Assembly (NCBI GenBank): GCA_017983635.1
Contig: JAGOBA010000016.1
Coordinates: 1 to 64,000, forward strand
Direction: 5' to 3'
Length of the DNA: 64,000 nt
DNA from: Alphaproteobacteria bacterium
Lineage (GTDB): Bacteria; Pseudomonadota; Alphaproteobacteria; Micropepsales; Micropepsaceae
Part shown: piece after piece, positions 8,790-17,151 of the stretch
Layout of the letters: each line of letters begins with the position of its first letter
Numbering within the stretch: position 1 is the stretch's first letter
Notes under the pieces: generated by a model
Database searches by the model: none
What the model saw: only the letters and a program-made list of their open reading frames with translations
What the model was told of the DNA's origin: nothing
Position numbers and translations under genes: made by a program

Positions 8790-10166
8790 TTGCATAGAAT
8801 TCTCTTCGCGCTCGCCGCCTGCCTGACAGTAACCGCGGCGGCCTTCGCCTTCGGCACCGAACCCGCAACAAAGGGCCTCGGCTCCGAGCACGAGCGTATC
8901 ACCCGCGCGGCCGTCACCGATCTCGATCCCGCGACGCTTGATGTCCTGGCCGGTAAAGGCGAGGCGATGGGCGCCGTTAGCGCCCCCGACCTGTCGGAGA
9001 GCGAGCGCGCAAACCAAGCCGCACATTGCGACGGCGGCGACTATCTGGAACCCGCGGCCGACGCCTCGCCCTACGCCCAAACGGCCGACGAAGCGAAAGC
9101 GGCGCTCACGGCCTGCCGTACGCTGATCCTGGCGGAACTCAACGCCGCAGCGGTGGCCGCCGGCAAGCTCGCCGACGCGACGCCGGACGACATTGCACTC
9201 GACTGCCAATTTGGCAACGAACTGGGCAGCGCCAAATGTACGGTGCTCGCACACCTCGGTCGCGCCTTTCACACCGCACAAGATTTCTACGCGCGCACGA
9301 ACTGGGTCGACAAACCTGCCGAAGGCGCGACCAGCACCGAGAACCCGCCAGGGCTCGGCAATGTCGGCCGTGTTAAATGGCTTGACCCCCGCCTCGTCGA
9401 GGCATTTCCGGATGGCTTGATCAGCGGCTGCCCCGGTGACGTCAATGTCCTTGGTGTCACGATTGGCTGCGAATACGGAACCTGGGCTCCGGTCTCCGGC
9501 CTACGTCGCGTCATGCGGGTCGATCTCAGCAAGGACTTTGGACCGATCGGCCGCGGCAAGGGCGGCACGGGCATCACGCCGCGCGGCAGCATCAACCGCA
9601 ACTTCACGCGCGCCGTGGAAGCCGCGGTCGAAGACACCGTCGACAAATGGGCGTACTTCAAAGAGCGCGTTCAAAAGGACTACGGCGCGGCCGCCAGCAA
9701 AATTCTCTGCACGGTAACGAGCGACGGCATCGACATCGCGCCATGCCTGCAAAAAGCGCAAGTCGTCGAAGCCTGCACGCGCCGAACCACGGACGACGAA
9801 ACGTCTCTCCCGCCCACCGAGGCCGAACGCGCGGAAGCCGCAACATTGTGGCCCAAGTTGCGCAATGCCTGCCGGCTCGAAGAACTCGACCTCACCCGCA
9901 ACGCCACGATCAGCGGCGGCCTCGCCGCGGAAGGTTTAGCCGCCGGCCAGGCGAAGGCCGAAGGCACGCTCGCCTACTGGAACGCCTGCCCGGTCCAAGC
10001 CCGCCAACACCTTGACGCTGTCACCGCCGAGCACAAGGCCGCGATCCTGGCGGATAAGGAGATTGAGGACGCCAAAGCCAAGCCGAAAGCGAAGCTCCGC
10101 GATTTACTCGCGGCCGTCTACGCCGACTGCATCCTCGACGCCCGCCTCCGCCAACTTGGCAAGTGA
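8790..10166 (+). CDS. Secreted HET-C-like / zinc phospholipase-like protein
   Basis: 458 residues from a TTG at 8790, giving a signal peptide (ILFALAACLTVTAAAFAFG). The ORF extends upstream inside mobA, but that part is shadow. LGRAFHTAQDFYARTNWVD resembles the His/Asp-rich helix of HET-C-type proteins, which are distantly related to zinc-dependent phospholipase C. GSEHERITRAAV near the N-terminus supplies another metal-ligand-like His. It probably acts outside the cytoplasm. The start codon is a judgement: no ATG exists near the signal peptide. Confidence 0.6.
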   Translation: MHRILFALAACLTVTAAAFAFGTEPATKGLGSEHERITRAAVTDLDPATLDVLAGKGEAMGAVSAPDLSESERANQAAHCDGGDYLEPAADASPYAQTADEAKAALTACRTLILAELNAAAVAAGKLADATPDDIALDCQFGNELGSAKCTVLAHLGRAFHTAQDFYARTNWVDKPAEGATSTENPPGLGNVGRVKWLDPRLVEAFPDGLISGCPGDVNVLGVTIGCEYGTWAPVSGLRRVMRVDLSKDFGPIGRGKGGTGITPRGSINRNFTRAVEAAVEDTVDKWAYFKERVQKDYGAAASKILCTVTSDGIDIAPCLQKAQVVEACTRRTTDDETSLPPTEAERAEAATLWPKLRNACRLEELDLTRNATISGGLAAEGLAAGQAKAEGTLAYWNACPVQARQHLDAVTAEHKAAILADKEIEDAKAKPKAKLRDLLAAVYADCILDARLRQLGK

Positions 10167-10170
10167 ACGG

Positions 10171-11325
10171 CTACCGCGGCAGAAGCTGCGGTGGCACCGG
10201 AATCGTTGCGATCCTGTCAGCGGACAAGCTGCCCAGATAGAGCAACCCATCCTTCTCGTTCACGCTGGTGATCGAGTTGATCGTGCGCCCGCCCGGATCC
10301 TGCAACGTCATCACGACCTGCCCGTCCAAATTGATCGCTATCACGCAGCCGTAAGGATCCGGCGTCGTCGGTAACGCGGCAAGCCCGATGGCATTCAGCC
10401 GGAACATCACCTTGCGCATGAACGTGCTCGGAAGCTGTTGCTCCAGCGTCTTGATCCTGGGCCCCGCCAGCGCCACCCAAAACAGATCGCGCCCATTGAA
10501 CGACAGATTGTCGGGATAGCCCGGCAACCCCTCGATAAAGCGGTCGGAGGTGCCAGCTTTCGCGCCTTTCAACCAATATCGCGTGATCCGATTTCCCGCC
10601 GTCTCGTTGACGAGCACGTACTCTTCATCCGGCCCCAACGCCACGCCGTTCGCGAACGCAAGCCCCGACAGGCGCGATTGCAACGTGCCCGACCGCGGAT
10701 CGAACGAGAACAACCGCCCCGTCGCCTGCCCCTCATAGAAGTCGAGGCCGAACTCGTCATAGCCGTACCGCATCGACGCGTCGGAGAAATAAATCGTCCC
10801 GTCCTTGGCGATATCGAGATCGTCCACAAAGCGCAGCGGCCGGTTCTCGAAGCGATCGGCGACCACAACGACCTGGCCCTGCGGCGTGATGGCAAGAAGC
10901 CCGCGCTTGCCGTCCGCGACCACGATGTTGCCGAACGGATCATGCTGCAGCCCCAGCGGCCGCCCGCCGGTCTCCGCCAACTTTTCAAGCGCGGCACCCG
11001 AGGCCGGCGGCGTCGTCGTACCCGGAGCCGGAACCGGCGCCGGCCCGGTCGGCGTCTGCCCATCGATCCGTATACGGACGACCCGTCCGTCGGCCAACCC
11101 GGTATAGGCGTAGCCGTCCTTGACGGTCACATCCTCCGGCCCTTGCCCGATCGTGTCGCTAAGCCAGCGAACCGACCGCAGCGCCTCGTTAGGCGCGAAC
11201 GGCCCCACGAACCCAGCGCTCGGGGTCACTGTGACCGCTACCGGCTCGATCCGGGTCGGCCAGGCAAGCACATAGCCCGCCGCCGCCAGAAGAAGGACAA
11301 CGACTCCGATCAAAACAAAGCGCAT
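10171..11325 (-). CDS. Membrane-anchored SMP-30/strictosidine-synthase-like beta-propeller
   Basis: 384 residues from the ATG at 11325 (an alternative ATG at 11364 adds 13 residues). One N-terminal membrane segment precedes a six-bladed propeller with strictosidine-synthase/APMAP-type motifs: IYFSDASMRYGYDEF, SFDPRSGTLQSRLSGLAF, ANGVALGPDEEYVLVNET and LPGYPDNLSF. Family members are lactonase/arylesterase-like calcium enzymes of the periplasm. The substrate is not predictable. Convergent with the HET-C-like gene, 4 nt apart. Confidence 0.8.
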   Translation of the reverse strand: MRFVLIGVVVLLLAAAGYVLAWPTRIEPVAVTVTPSAGFVGPFAPNEALRSVRWLSDTIGQGPEDVTVKDGYAYTGLADGRVVRIRIDGQTPTGPAPVPAPGTTTPPASGAALEKLAETGGRPLGLQHDPFGNIVVADGKRGLLAITPQGQVVVVADRFENRPLRFVDDLDIAKDGTIYFSDASMRYGYDEFGLDFYEGQATGRLFSFDPRSGTLQSRLSGLAFANGVALGPDEEYVLVNETAGNRITRYWLKGAKAGTSDRFIEGLPGYPDNLSFNGRDLFWVALAGPRIKTLEQQLPSTFMRKVMFRLNAIGLAALPTTPDPYGCVIAINLDGQVVMTLQDPGGRTINSITSVNEKDGLLYLGSLSADRIATIPVPPQLLPR

Positions 11326-11431
11326 GGCAATCCGCCCCCAGTGGTCCGTTAAGCGTAGCGCCATTTTGCCCGCCTTGCCCCACCCCTGACCAGCCTGTAT
11401 AAGGCCCCCCTTTCCCGCGACGGAATGGCAT

Positions 11432-11508
11432 CGGAGAGTAGCTCAGCCTGGTAGAGCACTGCTTTCGGGAGGCAGGGGCCGGAGGTTCAAATCCTCTCTC
11501 TCCGACCA
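11432..11508 (+). tRNA. tRNA-Pro (anticodon CGG)
   Basis: A 77-nt cloverleaf. The acceptor stem CGGAGAG pairs with CTCTCCG at 11498-11504, followed by A and an encoded CCA (11506-11508). The anticodon stem CTGCT/GGCAG encloses the loop TTCGGGA with anticodon CGG at 11466-11468, and the T-loop GTTCAAATC is present. I found no second copy of its 3' end near the right edge of the phage region, so use as an attachment site is not supported. Confidence 0.93.
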
Positions 11509-11828
11509 ATTTTCCCCGGCTCTCGGCCGGGTCGATGCGAGCGCATCGCCTATCTCACCTGGAGACACTTCATTTGACCGCCCGGAAAGCTCAATTCGCG
11601 GCGCACAGCCGCCATTTTCGCGACTTGATATGAGACAGGGGTCGAGGGTGTCCCAGTTGTGCCATTTGGCGAAACGAGACAATCGAATTCATAGGCAAAA
11701 CGCCGGCTGTGGACTGAGGCAATTCGCTCTGCCCCATGCGTTGCGGCCGCACGGGCGCCAGGTGTAATCCGGACCGCCCCGCCGGGCGGGTGTCTGACGG
11801 CCGGGCCTATCGACCAAGGAGTTGCTCA
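11509..11828. other. Intergenic region between tRNA-Pro and lipoprotein gene
   Basis: The first 20 bases contain a weak GC-rich hairpin (CCGGCTCTCGGCCGG) that may end the tRNA transcript. A GC-rich hairpin (CCCCGCCGGGCGGG, near 11777-11790) lies upstream of the next gene's AAGGAG ribosome site. I see no convincing gene in between. Confidence 0.5.
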
Positions 11829-12446
11829 ATGAACATCACAAGACTAGCCGCCGCCCTTGTGCTCGCCGGCGGCACGCTCGTGCTTGCAGGCTGCAGCGGC
11901 AGCACGCCGGCCAGCGACGAAGCCGCCATCCGCGATCAAAACAAGAAGTGGCTCGAAGCCATCGTTGCCAAGGACGCAACGACCATCGCCAATCTCTACG
12001 CAGAAGACGGCGCGATGCTCCCGCCGAACGCTGCCAAAGTTGCCGGCCGCGATGGCGTCAAGAAAGCTTGGGAGGGTTTCACACAAATCCCCGGCATGGC
12101 GCTGGTGTTCGAAACCGACAAGATCGTGATCGCCAAGAGCGGTGATCTTGCCGTTGAAACGCAAACTTACAAGTTCACGACCGGCGAGGGCGCCGCGCAA
12201 ACGACGGAAGTCGGTAAGGGCGTCGTGACCTGGGTAAAACGCGACGGCCAGTGGCAGGTCCTGACCGATATGTTCTCAAGCGACAACCCGCCACCGGCCG
12301 CAAGCGCCGCGCCCGCGCCCCCGATGGATGCACCGGCGATCGATCCGGCTGCTGCCGGAACAACACCGGCCGCTCCGGGAACAGAAGCGCCCGCAGCACC
12401 CGCGCCGGCCGCACCCACCACCCCCGCGACCCCGCCGGCGCAATAA
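11829..12446 (+). CDS. NTF2/SnoaL-like (DUF4440-type) lipoprotein
   Basis: 205 residues. A signal peptide with lipobox LAGC at residues ~18-21 predicts an outer- or inner-membrane lipoprotein. Residues ~30-150 form a cystatin/NTF2-like domain (AIRDQNKKWLEAIVAKDATT, IANLYAEDGAMLPPNA, GQWQVLTDMFSSD) as in DUF4440/SnoaL-like proteins. The last ~55 residues are an Ala/Pro-rich tail. AAGGAG lies 7 nt before the ATG. The role is unknown. Confidence 0.8.
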   Translation: MNITRLAAALVLAGGTLVLAGCSGSTPASDEAAIRDQNKKWLEAIVAKDATTIANLYAEDGAMLPPNAAKVAGRDGVKKAWEGFTQIPGMALVFETDKIVIAKSGDLAVETQTYKFTTGEGAAQTTEVGKGVVTWVKRDGQWQVLTDMFSSDNPPPAASAAPAPPMDAPAIDPAAAGTTPAAPGTEAPAAPAPAAPTTPATPPAQ

Positions 12447-12629
12447 GTCCGTCGAAGCATCCCCCGCGCGCAGGCCATGCCTGCGCGCGATTTGTTTCCG
12501 TTAGCACTCTTCTAACCAATGCGGCCGCAGTATTCCGGCGACCGTCCTGGCCAGAACGTCGGCGCGCCTAACAATTTCCTCACGCGCAGGCCGTAAACTC
12601 AAAATCCCCAAGAAGGATTTCGAGGACCG

Positions 12630-14003
12630 ATGAGCGTCGGCGCACCGCGAACGCCACCATCGACCGGCACCATCGCGCAGATCGAGCGCGAGAAGATCCG
12701 TCTTGCCTACGGCAATTGGGTGCAATACGTCGATGGCGTGCCGTTCGCCTTAGGGCTGATGATGGTCTTTTGCGGGATCGTCCTCGACGTCGGCAACACG
12801 CCGCTCGCCACCGGCCTCAGCTGGTTTGCCGCCGCCGCCCTATGGGCTGGCGCATCGTCGGCAGCACACCAATACTACCGCCGAAACGAAGCATCGAAAT
12901 CAGTGCACTTCTGGCGCGGCCTTCTTTGTGCTGTCTGGGTCGGTCACGCGTTGGTCTGGGGCGCGCTCGTATGGGTCTTCTGGGACCAAACGAATCCGGT
13001 CAATCAGGCCATCCTTTGCACCGTCGCGCTCGGCGTCATCGTCTCCTATTTCTTCTCGCTGACAACGCATTTCCCGGCATTGGCGGCGGCCCTTGCCACA
13101 CTCACTGTCATGCTGTGGAGTGCGTTCCTGAACTACGGCGGCGCGCTCAGCCATGTCTTCATGGTGGCCTTTCCGCTGTTCGTCGGCGTTCTGTTGAACT
13201 ATGGCCTCGCCGCGTCGCGTAAGTACCATGTCGCGCTCCAGCTTCGCTTCGAGAACGAAGCGCTCGCCGCCGCGGTCACGCGCGCCAACCAGGCGAAGAA
13301 CGACTTCCTCGCCTCCATGAGCCACGAACTGCGCACGCCGCTCAACGCGATCATCGGCTACTCCGATCTGATGCGCCAGCGTACCTTCGGCCCGGTCGCC
13401 CCGGCGCGCTATGCAGACTACGTTGAGGACATCCACGCCAGCGGCCAACACCTGTTGCAGATGATCAACGATCTGCTCGACCTCTCGAAGATCGAGGCCG
13501 GAATGCGCGAATACACCTTTGCGCCGATCCGTCTCGCCGACATCGCCAACGATGCGATGCGGTTCATTGAGCCGCAGGCCGAACGCGCACATGTCGGCGT
13601 GATGCTCGACGCCAGGGTCGATGTTGTTCTCAAGGTCGACGAGCGCGCGATCAAGCAAATCACGATCAACCTACTGTCGAACGCGGTGAAGTTCTCTCGG
13701 CCCGGCGGTATCGCCGTCGTCTTCAGCGAGCTGCGGCCCGACAACAGCGTCGCCTTCGGCGTCAAAGATACCGGCATCGGCATGACGCCGGAGATGCAGG
13801 AAAAAGCCATCGAACCATTCGCGCAAGCGTCCGACGCCTACACGGTCGAAGGTCGAGGCACGGGCCTCGGCCTTCCCATCGTCAAAGCCTTGATCGAAGC
13901 CCATCAAGGCCACCTGAAGATCGAAAGCACGCCCGGCGTTGGTTCCAAAATCTGGATTGAGTTCCCCGCCGAGCGTGTCGTCCGCAAAGCGAAAGCCGCC
14001 TAG
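12630..14003 (+). CDS. Membrane sensor histidine kinase
   Basis: 457 residues. About six transmembrane segments fill residues 30-195. HisKA dimerisation and phosphoacceptor follow (FLASMSHELRTPLNAIIGYS, phospho-His about H232), then the HATPase domain with N-box NLLSNAVKFS, G1 box DTGIGM and G2 box GRGTGLGLPIVKAL. It resembles PleC/DivJ-type kinases in its kinase core. No response regulator is adjacent. It is the last host gene before the phage block; its stop overlaps the stop of the first convergent phage gene. Confidence 0.93.
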   Translation: MSVGAPRTPPSTGTIAQIEREKIRLAYGNWVQYVDGVPFALGLMMVFCGIVLDVGNTPLATGLSWFAAAALWAGASSAAHQYYRRNEASKSVHFWRGLLCAVWVGHALVWGALVWVFWDQTNPVNQAILCTVALGVIVSYFFSLTTHFPALAAALATLTVMLWSAFLNYGGALSHVFMVAFPLFVGVLLNYGLAASRKYHVALQLRFENEALAAAVTRANQAKNDFLASMSHELRTPLNAIIGYSDLMRQRTFGPVAPARYADYVEDIHASGQHLLQMINDLLDLSKIEAGMREYTFAPIRLADIANDAMRFIEPQAERAHVGVMLDARVDVVLKVDERAIKQITINLLSNAVKFSRPGGIAVVFSELRPDNSVAFGVKDTGIGMTPEMQEKAIEPFAQASDAYTVEGRGTGLGLPIVKALIEAHQGHLKIESTPGVGSKIWIEFPAERVVRKAKAA

Positions 14004-14212
14004 TCGATCGCCTGGATCGCCGCACTGTTGGCGACAATTTTCGCCACCAGGGCGTTGATCTCCTCAGCCGTAACCTCGCGATCGCGGGCCGCCTCGCTGA
14101 GCTGCCGGTATCCGTCGTTGACCAGTTCAATCACCTGACGGCCCGTCGTAATCGCCGCCGGCAAGTTCGCGATGACTTCCGTCAGCAGCGCCAACACCGC
14201 ACTCACGCTCAT
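14000..14212 (-). CDS. Small phage protein, end of late operon
   Basis: 70 residues, mostly helical (ELVNDGYRQLSEAARDREVT), without a clear membrane segment. Overlaps the upstream lipoprotein gene by 4 nt, and its stop overlaps the histidine kinase stop. Similar small helical proteins lie in lysis or packaging modules of alphaproteobacterial podoviruses, but I cannot assign a function. It is the distal end of the phage operon. Confidence 0.6.
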   Translation of the reverse strand: MSVSAVLALLTEVIANLPAAITTGRQVIELVNDGYRQLSEAARDREVTAEEINALVAKIVANSAAIQAID

Positions 14213-14607
14213 GACGCGTCTCCCTTCAGTTGCCGTTGCGCCTGGGTCAGCGCCGTCTTCACGTTCTCGATCGCAATCAGCGCAGCAACCAGCTGCCCCG
14301 CATCAACCTCGGTCCGGTTCAAGACCGGCGTCGCCTCCGCGATAGCCTTCGTCGCGGCACCCTCTTCCACCTTGATCCGCGTCCAGAGCGTGCGATCCTT
14401 GCAAAGCCGGATCGCGCCGGCCTCCACGTCGCATGTCGGCAGACGGCCGTAGATCAAGATCGCCTGCTGCGTGGCCTCATAGGCGACCAGCGTCACTTTC
14501 GCCGCTCGGCGCGCCTCTTCGTCGTACCCCAACGGCTGCAACAACGCGCAGGCCGTGAGGGCAAACGCGATGAAGCTCGCCAACAGCGTGTTCAAGATGT
14601 GCTTCAT
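14209..14607 (-). CDS. Small phage lipoprotein, possible spanin-like
   Basis: 132 residues. A signal peptide with lipobox LTAC (Cys ~20) is followed by a helical body with two further cysteines (TCDVEAGAIRLC). It lies next to a holin-like gene and close to the endolysin, so it may be an outer-membrane component of lysis, comparable in position to Rz1. That role is inferred from position only. ATGA overlap with the holin-like gene. Confidence 0.6.
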   Translation of the reverse strand: MKHILNTLLASFIAFALTACALLQPLGYDEEARRAAKVTLVAYEATQQAILIYGRLPTCDVEAGAIRLCKDRTLWTRIKVEEGAATKAIAEATPVLNRTEVDAGQLVAALIAIENVKTALTQAQRQLKGDAS

Positions 14608-14822
14608 GGCTTACCCCACGTCAGCGCGCCTTCGGCCTTCGCGCGGCCATACCAAGCAACAAGACCACCGGCGATATTGGCCGCCCCGGTAATCAGTTCC
14701 GCCAGCTGATCTTGCAGCGACGCATCGAGCTTCAGCCCCGCAAGCGTCGCCACGCCGGCAAGCAGCGCAATGATCGAGCCCCACACAGTCTTCGACTGCC
14801 ACCACACTTTGGTGCCGTTCAT
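14604..14822 (-). CDS. Holin-like small membrane protein
   Basis: 72 residues with two hydrophobic segments (TVWGSIIALLAGVATLAGL; ITGAANIAGGLVAWYGR) separated by a short polar turn, and a charged C-terminus. This matches the size and layout of phage holins with an SKTxWG N-terminus. It would permeabilise the inner membrane for endolysin release. Position among lysis genes supports this. Confidence 0.7.
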   Translation of the reverse strand: MNGTKVWWQSKTVWGSIIALLAGVATLAGLKLDASLQDQLAELITGAANIAGGLVAWYGRAKAEGALTWGKP

Positions 14823-14848
14823 GTGTTATCCTTTCGCCAAAGAGAAAC

Positions 14849-14869
14849 GGGGCCGCGAAACGCGACCCC
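14849..14869 (-). terminator. GC-rich hairpin, possible weak terminator
   Basis: GGGGCCGCG-AAA-CGCGACCCC forms a strong stem between 14891-15103 and the holin-like gene. On the minus strand it is followed by GTTTCTCTTT, a poor but T-rich tail. It may reduce transcription into the lysis genes. Confidence 0.5.
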
Positions 14870-14890
14870 GCCAACAACAACCCGTATCGA

Positions 14891-15103
14891 CTAGGCGACG
14901 TCCGAGAACGTCACTTCCGGAATCGGCGATTCGCCGACCGTCACCGCCTGCGCCGCGATGTACTTCACGCCCGGATGCGCGCCCGCATTCTGGCGAATGA
15001 ACTCCTTTGCCTCGTCGAGCGACGCGAAAGAGTCCGCCACGCCTTCCCAGTCGTCGACATAGTCGCCATCGTCGTCCAAGCGCACGACAAAGAACTTATT
15101 CAT
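14891..15103 (-). CDS. Small acidic phage protein
   Basis: 70 residues (MNKFFVVRLDDDGDYVDDW...), acidic N-terminal half, a helix around SLDEAKEFIRQNAGAHPG. Looks like a small alpha/beta fold. Unrecognised. Ribosome site AAAGGAACACGAG precedes the ATG. An inverted repeat (ACGGCTTT/AAAGCCGT) lies upstream between 15133 and 15170. Confidence 0.6.
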   Translation of the reverse strand: MNKFFVVRLDDDGDYVDDWEGVADSFASLDEAKEFIRQNAGAHPGVKYIAAQAVTVGESPIPEVTFSDVA

Positions 15104-15192
15104 GTCTCGTGTTCCTTTGAGTGAAAGTTGAACACGGCTTTTCGCCGCGCACCGCCACCGGGAAAGCCGTCACGCCCCGGCGCGGAACCCGT

Positions 15193-15429
15193 CTAGGGCG
15201 AACGCTTCAACTCGTTCACCAATTCCTTGATGCTACTCTTGAGCTCGCGCGTCCCTTCGGTGAGCGACTGAACCTCTGCTTCCAACCGCGCGATCCTCTC
15301 GGCGGTAACGGTCGAGTGCTCGATCGTGTCGACACGCCGCGTGAGATCGCTCGCCCACCACAGCGCGGCGACCGTCGCGCTCACCAGGTAGACGAGAGTC
15401 GCCGGACCCAAGATCTTGTCCATGCTCAT
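15193..15429 (-). CDS. Membrane-anchored coiled-coil protein of lysis module
   Basis: 78 residues: one N-terminal transmembrane helix (LVYLVSATVAALWWASDL), then a coiled coil to the end (IARLEAEVQSLTEGTRELKS). This layout fits an inner-membrane spanin or a small structural accessory. It overlaps the next upstream gene by 4 nt. Confidence 0.65.
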   Translation of the reverse strand: MSMDKILGPATLVYLVSATVAALWWASDLTRRVDTIEHSTVTAERIARLEAEVQSLTEGTRELKSSIKELVNELKRSP

Positions 15430-15641
15430 CGCCGCCTCCTTTTGCGCGTTGCCGCTTTGATCTCGGCCAGCAGCTGCTTCTGCTCTGCCGCGACGGCCGC
15501 GAGCTGCCGCTCCAGCACCGCCACGCGCGCGGCATCATTCGGCCGCGGCGCAACTTTCGCCGGCAGGACCAACGCCGCACTCGCGCCAACCGCGACGACG
15601 AGCACGCTCGCCACCACCGCCTCCGCAAACGGATGGGTCAT
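15426..15641 (-). CDS. Membrane-anchored coiled-coil protein, possible inner spanin
   Basis: 71 residues from the ATG at 15641. An N-terminal membrane helix (AVVASVLVVAVGASAALVL) is followed by a coiled coil (VAVLERQLAAVAAEQKQLLA) and a basic RKRRRR tail. Overlaps both neighbours by 4 nt, directly downstream of the M15 endolysin, so a spanin or holin-accessory role is reasonable. Confidence 0.65.
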   Translation of the reverse strand: MTHPFAEAVVASVLVVAVGASAALVLPAKVAPRPNDAARVAVLERQLAAVAAEQKQLLAEIKAATRKRRRR

Positions 15642-16042
15642 GCCGCCTCCTTCGCCGCAGGCAGCGTCTTGTCCGGATAGACTTTCCGATCGAGCTCGAT
15701 GTGCGGCCCGTCTCGAAACAGCCGCCAATCGCCGCCCCAAACGATCGGCACGCCAAGCTCCCGCGCTGCCCGCTTGAAGACGACGGCAAGCGCCGCAAAC
15801 GGTGGCCACTTCCACGTAACCTCGCCGTTGATCAACGGCACGAAATCGATCGCGTGCCCGGTCAGATGCCGCGAGCGCAACGTCCGCGACGCTCCCGCCG
15901 CGAACAACTCCCGCTGCCGCATCATCGTGCGCAACCCTTCGATCACGACGAAGGGCGTGTCGCTCAACTCAAGCGCCCGGTGCACGACCTTCACCAAATC
16001 GCCATGCACACCTTCCAGATTCTTCAAACTCCGCTCGTCCAT
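15638..16042 (-). CDS. M15-family peptidoglycan peptidase (endolysin)
   Basis: 134 residues from the ATG at 16042. VVIEGLRTMMRQRELFAAGA, SRHLTGHAIDFVP and GPHIEL give the His-Asp-His zinc site of L-alanyl-D-glutamate/D-Ala-D-Ala peptidases (M15C, T5/phage endolysin type). It cleaves stem peptides to release particles. No signal peptide, so export needs the holin-like proteins downstream. Confidence 0.9.
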   Translation of the reverse strand: MDERSLKNLEGVHGDLVKVVHRALELSDTPFVVIEGLRTMMRQRELFAAGASRTLRSRHLTGHAIDFVPLINGEVTWKWPPFAALAVVFKRAARELGVPIVWGGDWRLFRDGPHIELDRKVYPDKTLPAAKEAA

Positions 16043-16114
16043 AAGAACCTCCAAAAACGCCAGCAACCGCGAGCGCAGAACGCGCTCACGGCAAACCCAC
16101 AATCAAAATTGAAA

Positions 16115-16693
16115 TCAACGAAACGCCGGTCCCTTGAACCAGCCGGTCAGCGAGCGCCGCTCGCCGTCTTTCATCGGCGTGACCCGATGCTTCAGTAGCG
16201 ACGAGAACACCGCGACCGAACCTTGGGCCCCGAACGCCTCGGGCGCGAACAACCCGAAGTCGTCGTCGAAGAACTGCAACGCGCCGCCGCGATAACTCTC
16301 CGGTGCGCTCAGCTGCAACACGACGCTGACCTTGCGGATCATGCCGCCGCGCGCGCGCAGCATGTCTTTGTGGCATTCGAAGAAATCGTTCCGCCGGTAC
16401 ACGGCGTATTGCAGGTCGTCCGCCGCCGTCAGATCGTAGCCCCACACGGCATTCGCCCTTGTCGCGAACGACTGCATCAGGTCGAACAACCAATCGCGCT
16501 CTTGCACCCACCCGACAGATGTCATGCGCACATGCGCATCGTAGAACCGCTCACCGGTGCGGTTGTTGTGGAGCGGGCCTGGCCCTGCCGGCAGTGCATC
16601 GCCGCGGCGCGCGATCGCCGCACAAACCTCGCCGGCCACGGCTTCGGGGTAGACGCACAGCCGGTCCGCGATCCAGTCCGGGAGCTCGCTCAT
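16115..16693 (-). CDS. 2-oxoglutarate/Fe(II)-dependent oxygenase
   Basis: 192 residues. The iron triad is visible: H and D in FFECHKDML, distal H in LLKHRVTPMKDG, and the 2OG-binding Arg in GERRSLTGWF. The double-stranded beta-helix resembles PiuC/prolyl-4-hydroxylase-like proteins that phages often carry near tail-fibre genes. The substrate is unknown; modification of a virion protein or the host surface is possible. It overlaps the upstream gene by 4 nt. Confidence 0.85.
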   Translation of the reverse strand: MSELPDWIADRLCVYPEAVAGEVCAAIARRGDALPAGPGPLHNNRTGERFYDAHVRMTSVGWVQERDWLFDLMQSFATRANAVWGYDLTAADDLQYAVYRRNDFFECHKDMLRARGGMIRKVSVVLQLSAPESYRGGALQFFDDDFGLFAPEAFGAQGSVAVFSSLLKHRVTPMKDGERRSLTGWFKGPAFR

Positions 16694-17148
16694 GGAACGT
16701 CCCCAACGCCGACACCGCCGACGCCCACACCGCCCGAACCTGTGTCGACCAGCGTGTACGCAAAAGTGTCAAGCACCGCATTGCCGTCGCTCACATTGGT
16801 GACCGTTGCGGTTCCGGCCCATGTCGTATTGTCCAGCGAGTTCGTGAAGTTGTAAAACAGTGTCTGGCCGTTCGTGATTGTCACGTCGACCGTCGTCCCG
16901 GAAGAGCCTTGCACCACGAACAGGCCGTCGCGATAGACGTCGACAACCCGTTGGCTTGTCATACCCACCGTCAACGTCAGTCGCAGCGTAATCGACGCGT
17001 CGATACCCGAGATCGCCTGTGCGTTCGTGCTCGCGGACGCAACGACGCCCGCGTCCGAGATATCGACGAAGTTGATCGGGCTTGGCGTGACGTCGATCCC
17101 GCCGCCGCCCCCACTGCCGAAGCCGATCAGTTGCGTAAGCTTGAGCAT
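16690..17148 (-). CDS. Putative tail-fibre-associated protein, Gly/Thr-rich
   Basis: 152 residues, beta-rich and low in charge (SITLRLTLTVGMTSQRVVDV), with a Gly-rich linker after residue 11 and a VGVGGVGVG tail. Placed 3 nt after the tail fibre gene. A minor tail or fibre-tip protein is likely from context; no domain was recognised. Confidence 0.6.
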   Translation of the reverse strand: MLKLTQLIGFGSGGGGGIDVTPSPINFVDISDAGVVASASTNAQAISGIDASITLRLTLTVGMTSQRVVDVYRDGLFVVQGSSGTTVDVTITNGQTLFYNFTNSLDNTTWAGTATVTNVSDGNAVLDTFAYTLVDTGSGGVGVGGVGVGDVP

Positions 17149-17151
17149 GGT

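Noticed and set aside
11432..11508. tRNA-Pro as phage attachment site
   Set aside because: The phage block starts 2.5 kb away at 14000 and I found no repeat of the tRNA 3' end near 58.9 kb or elsewhere in the window.
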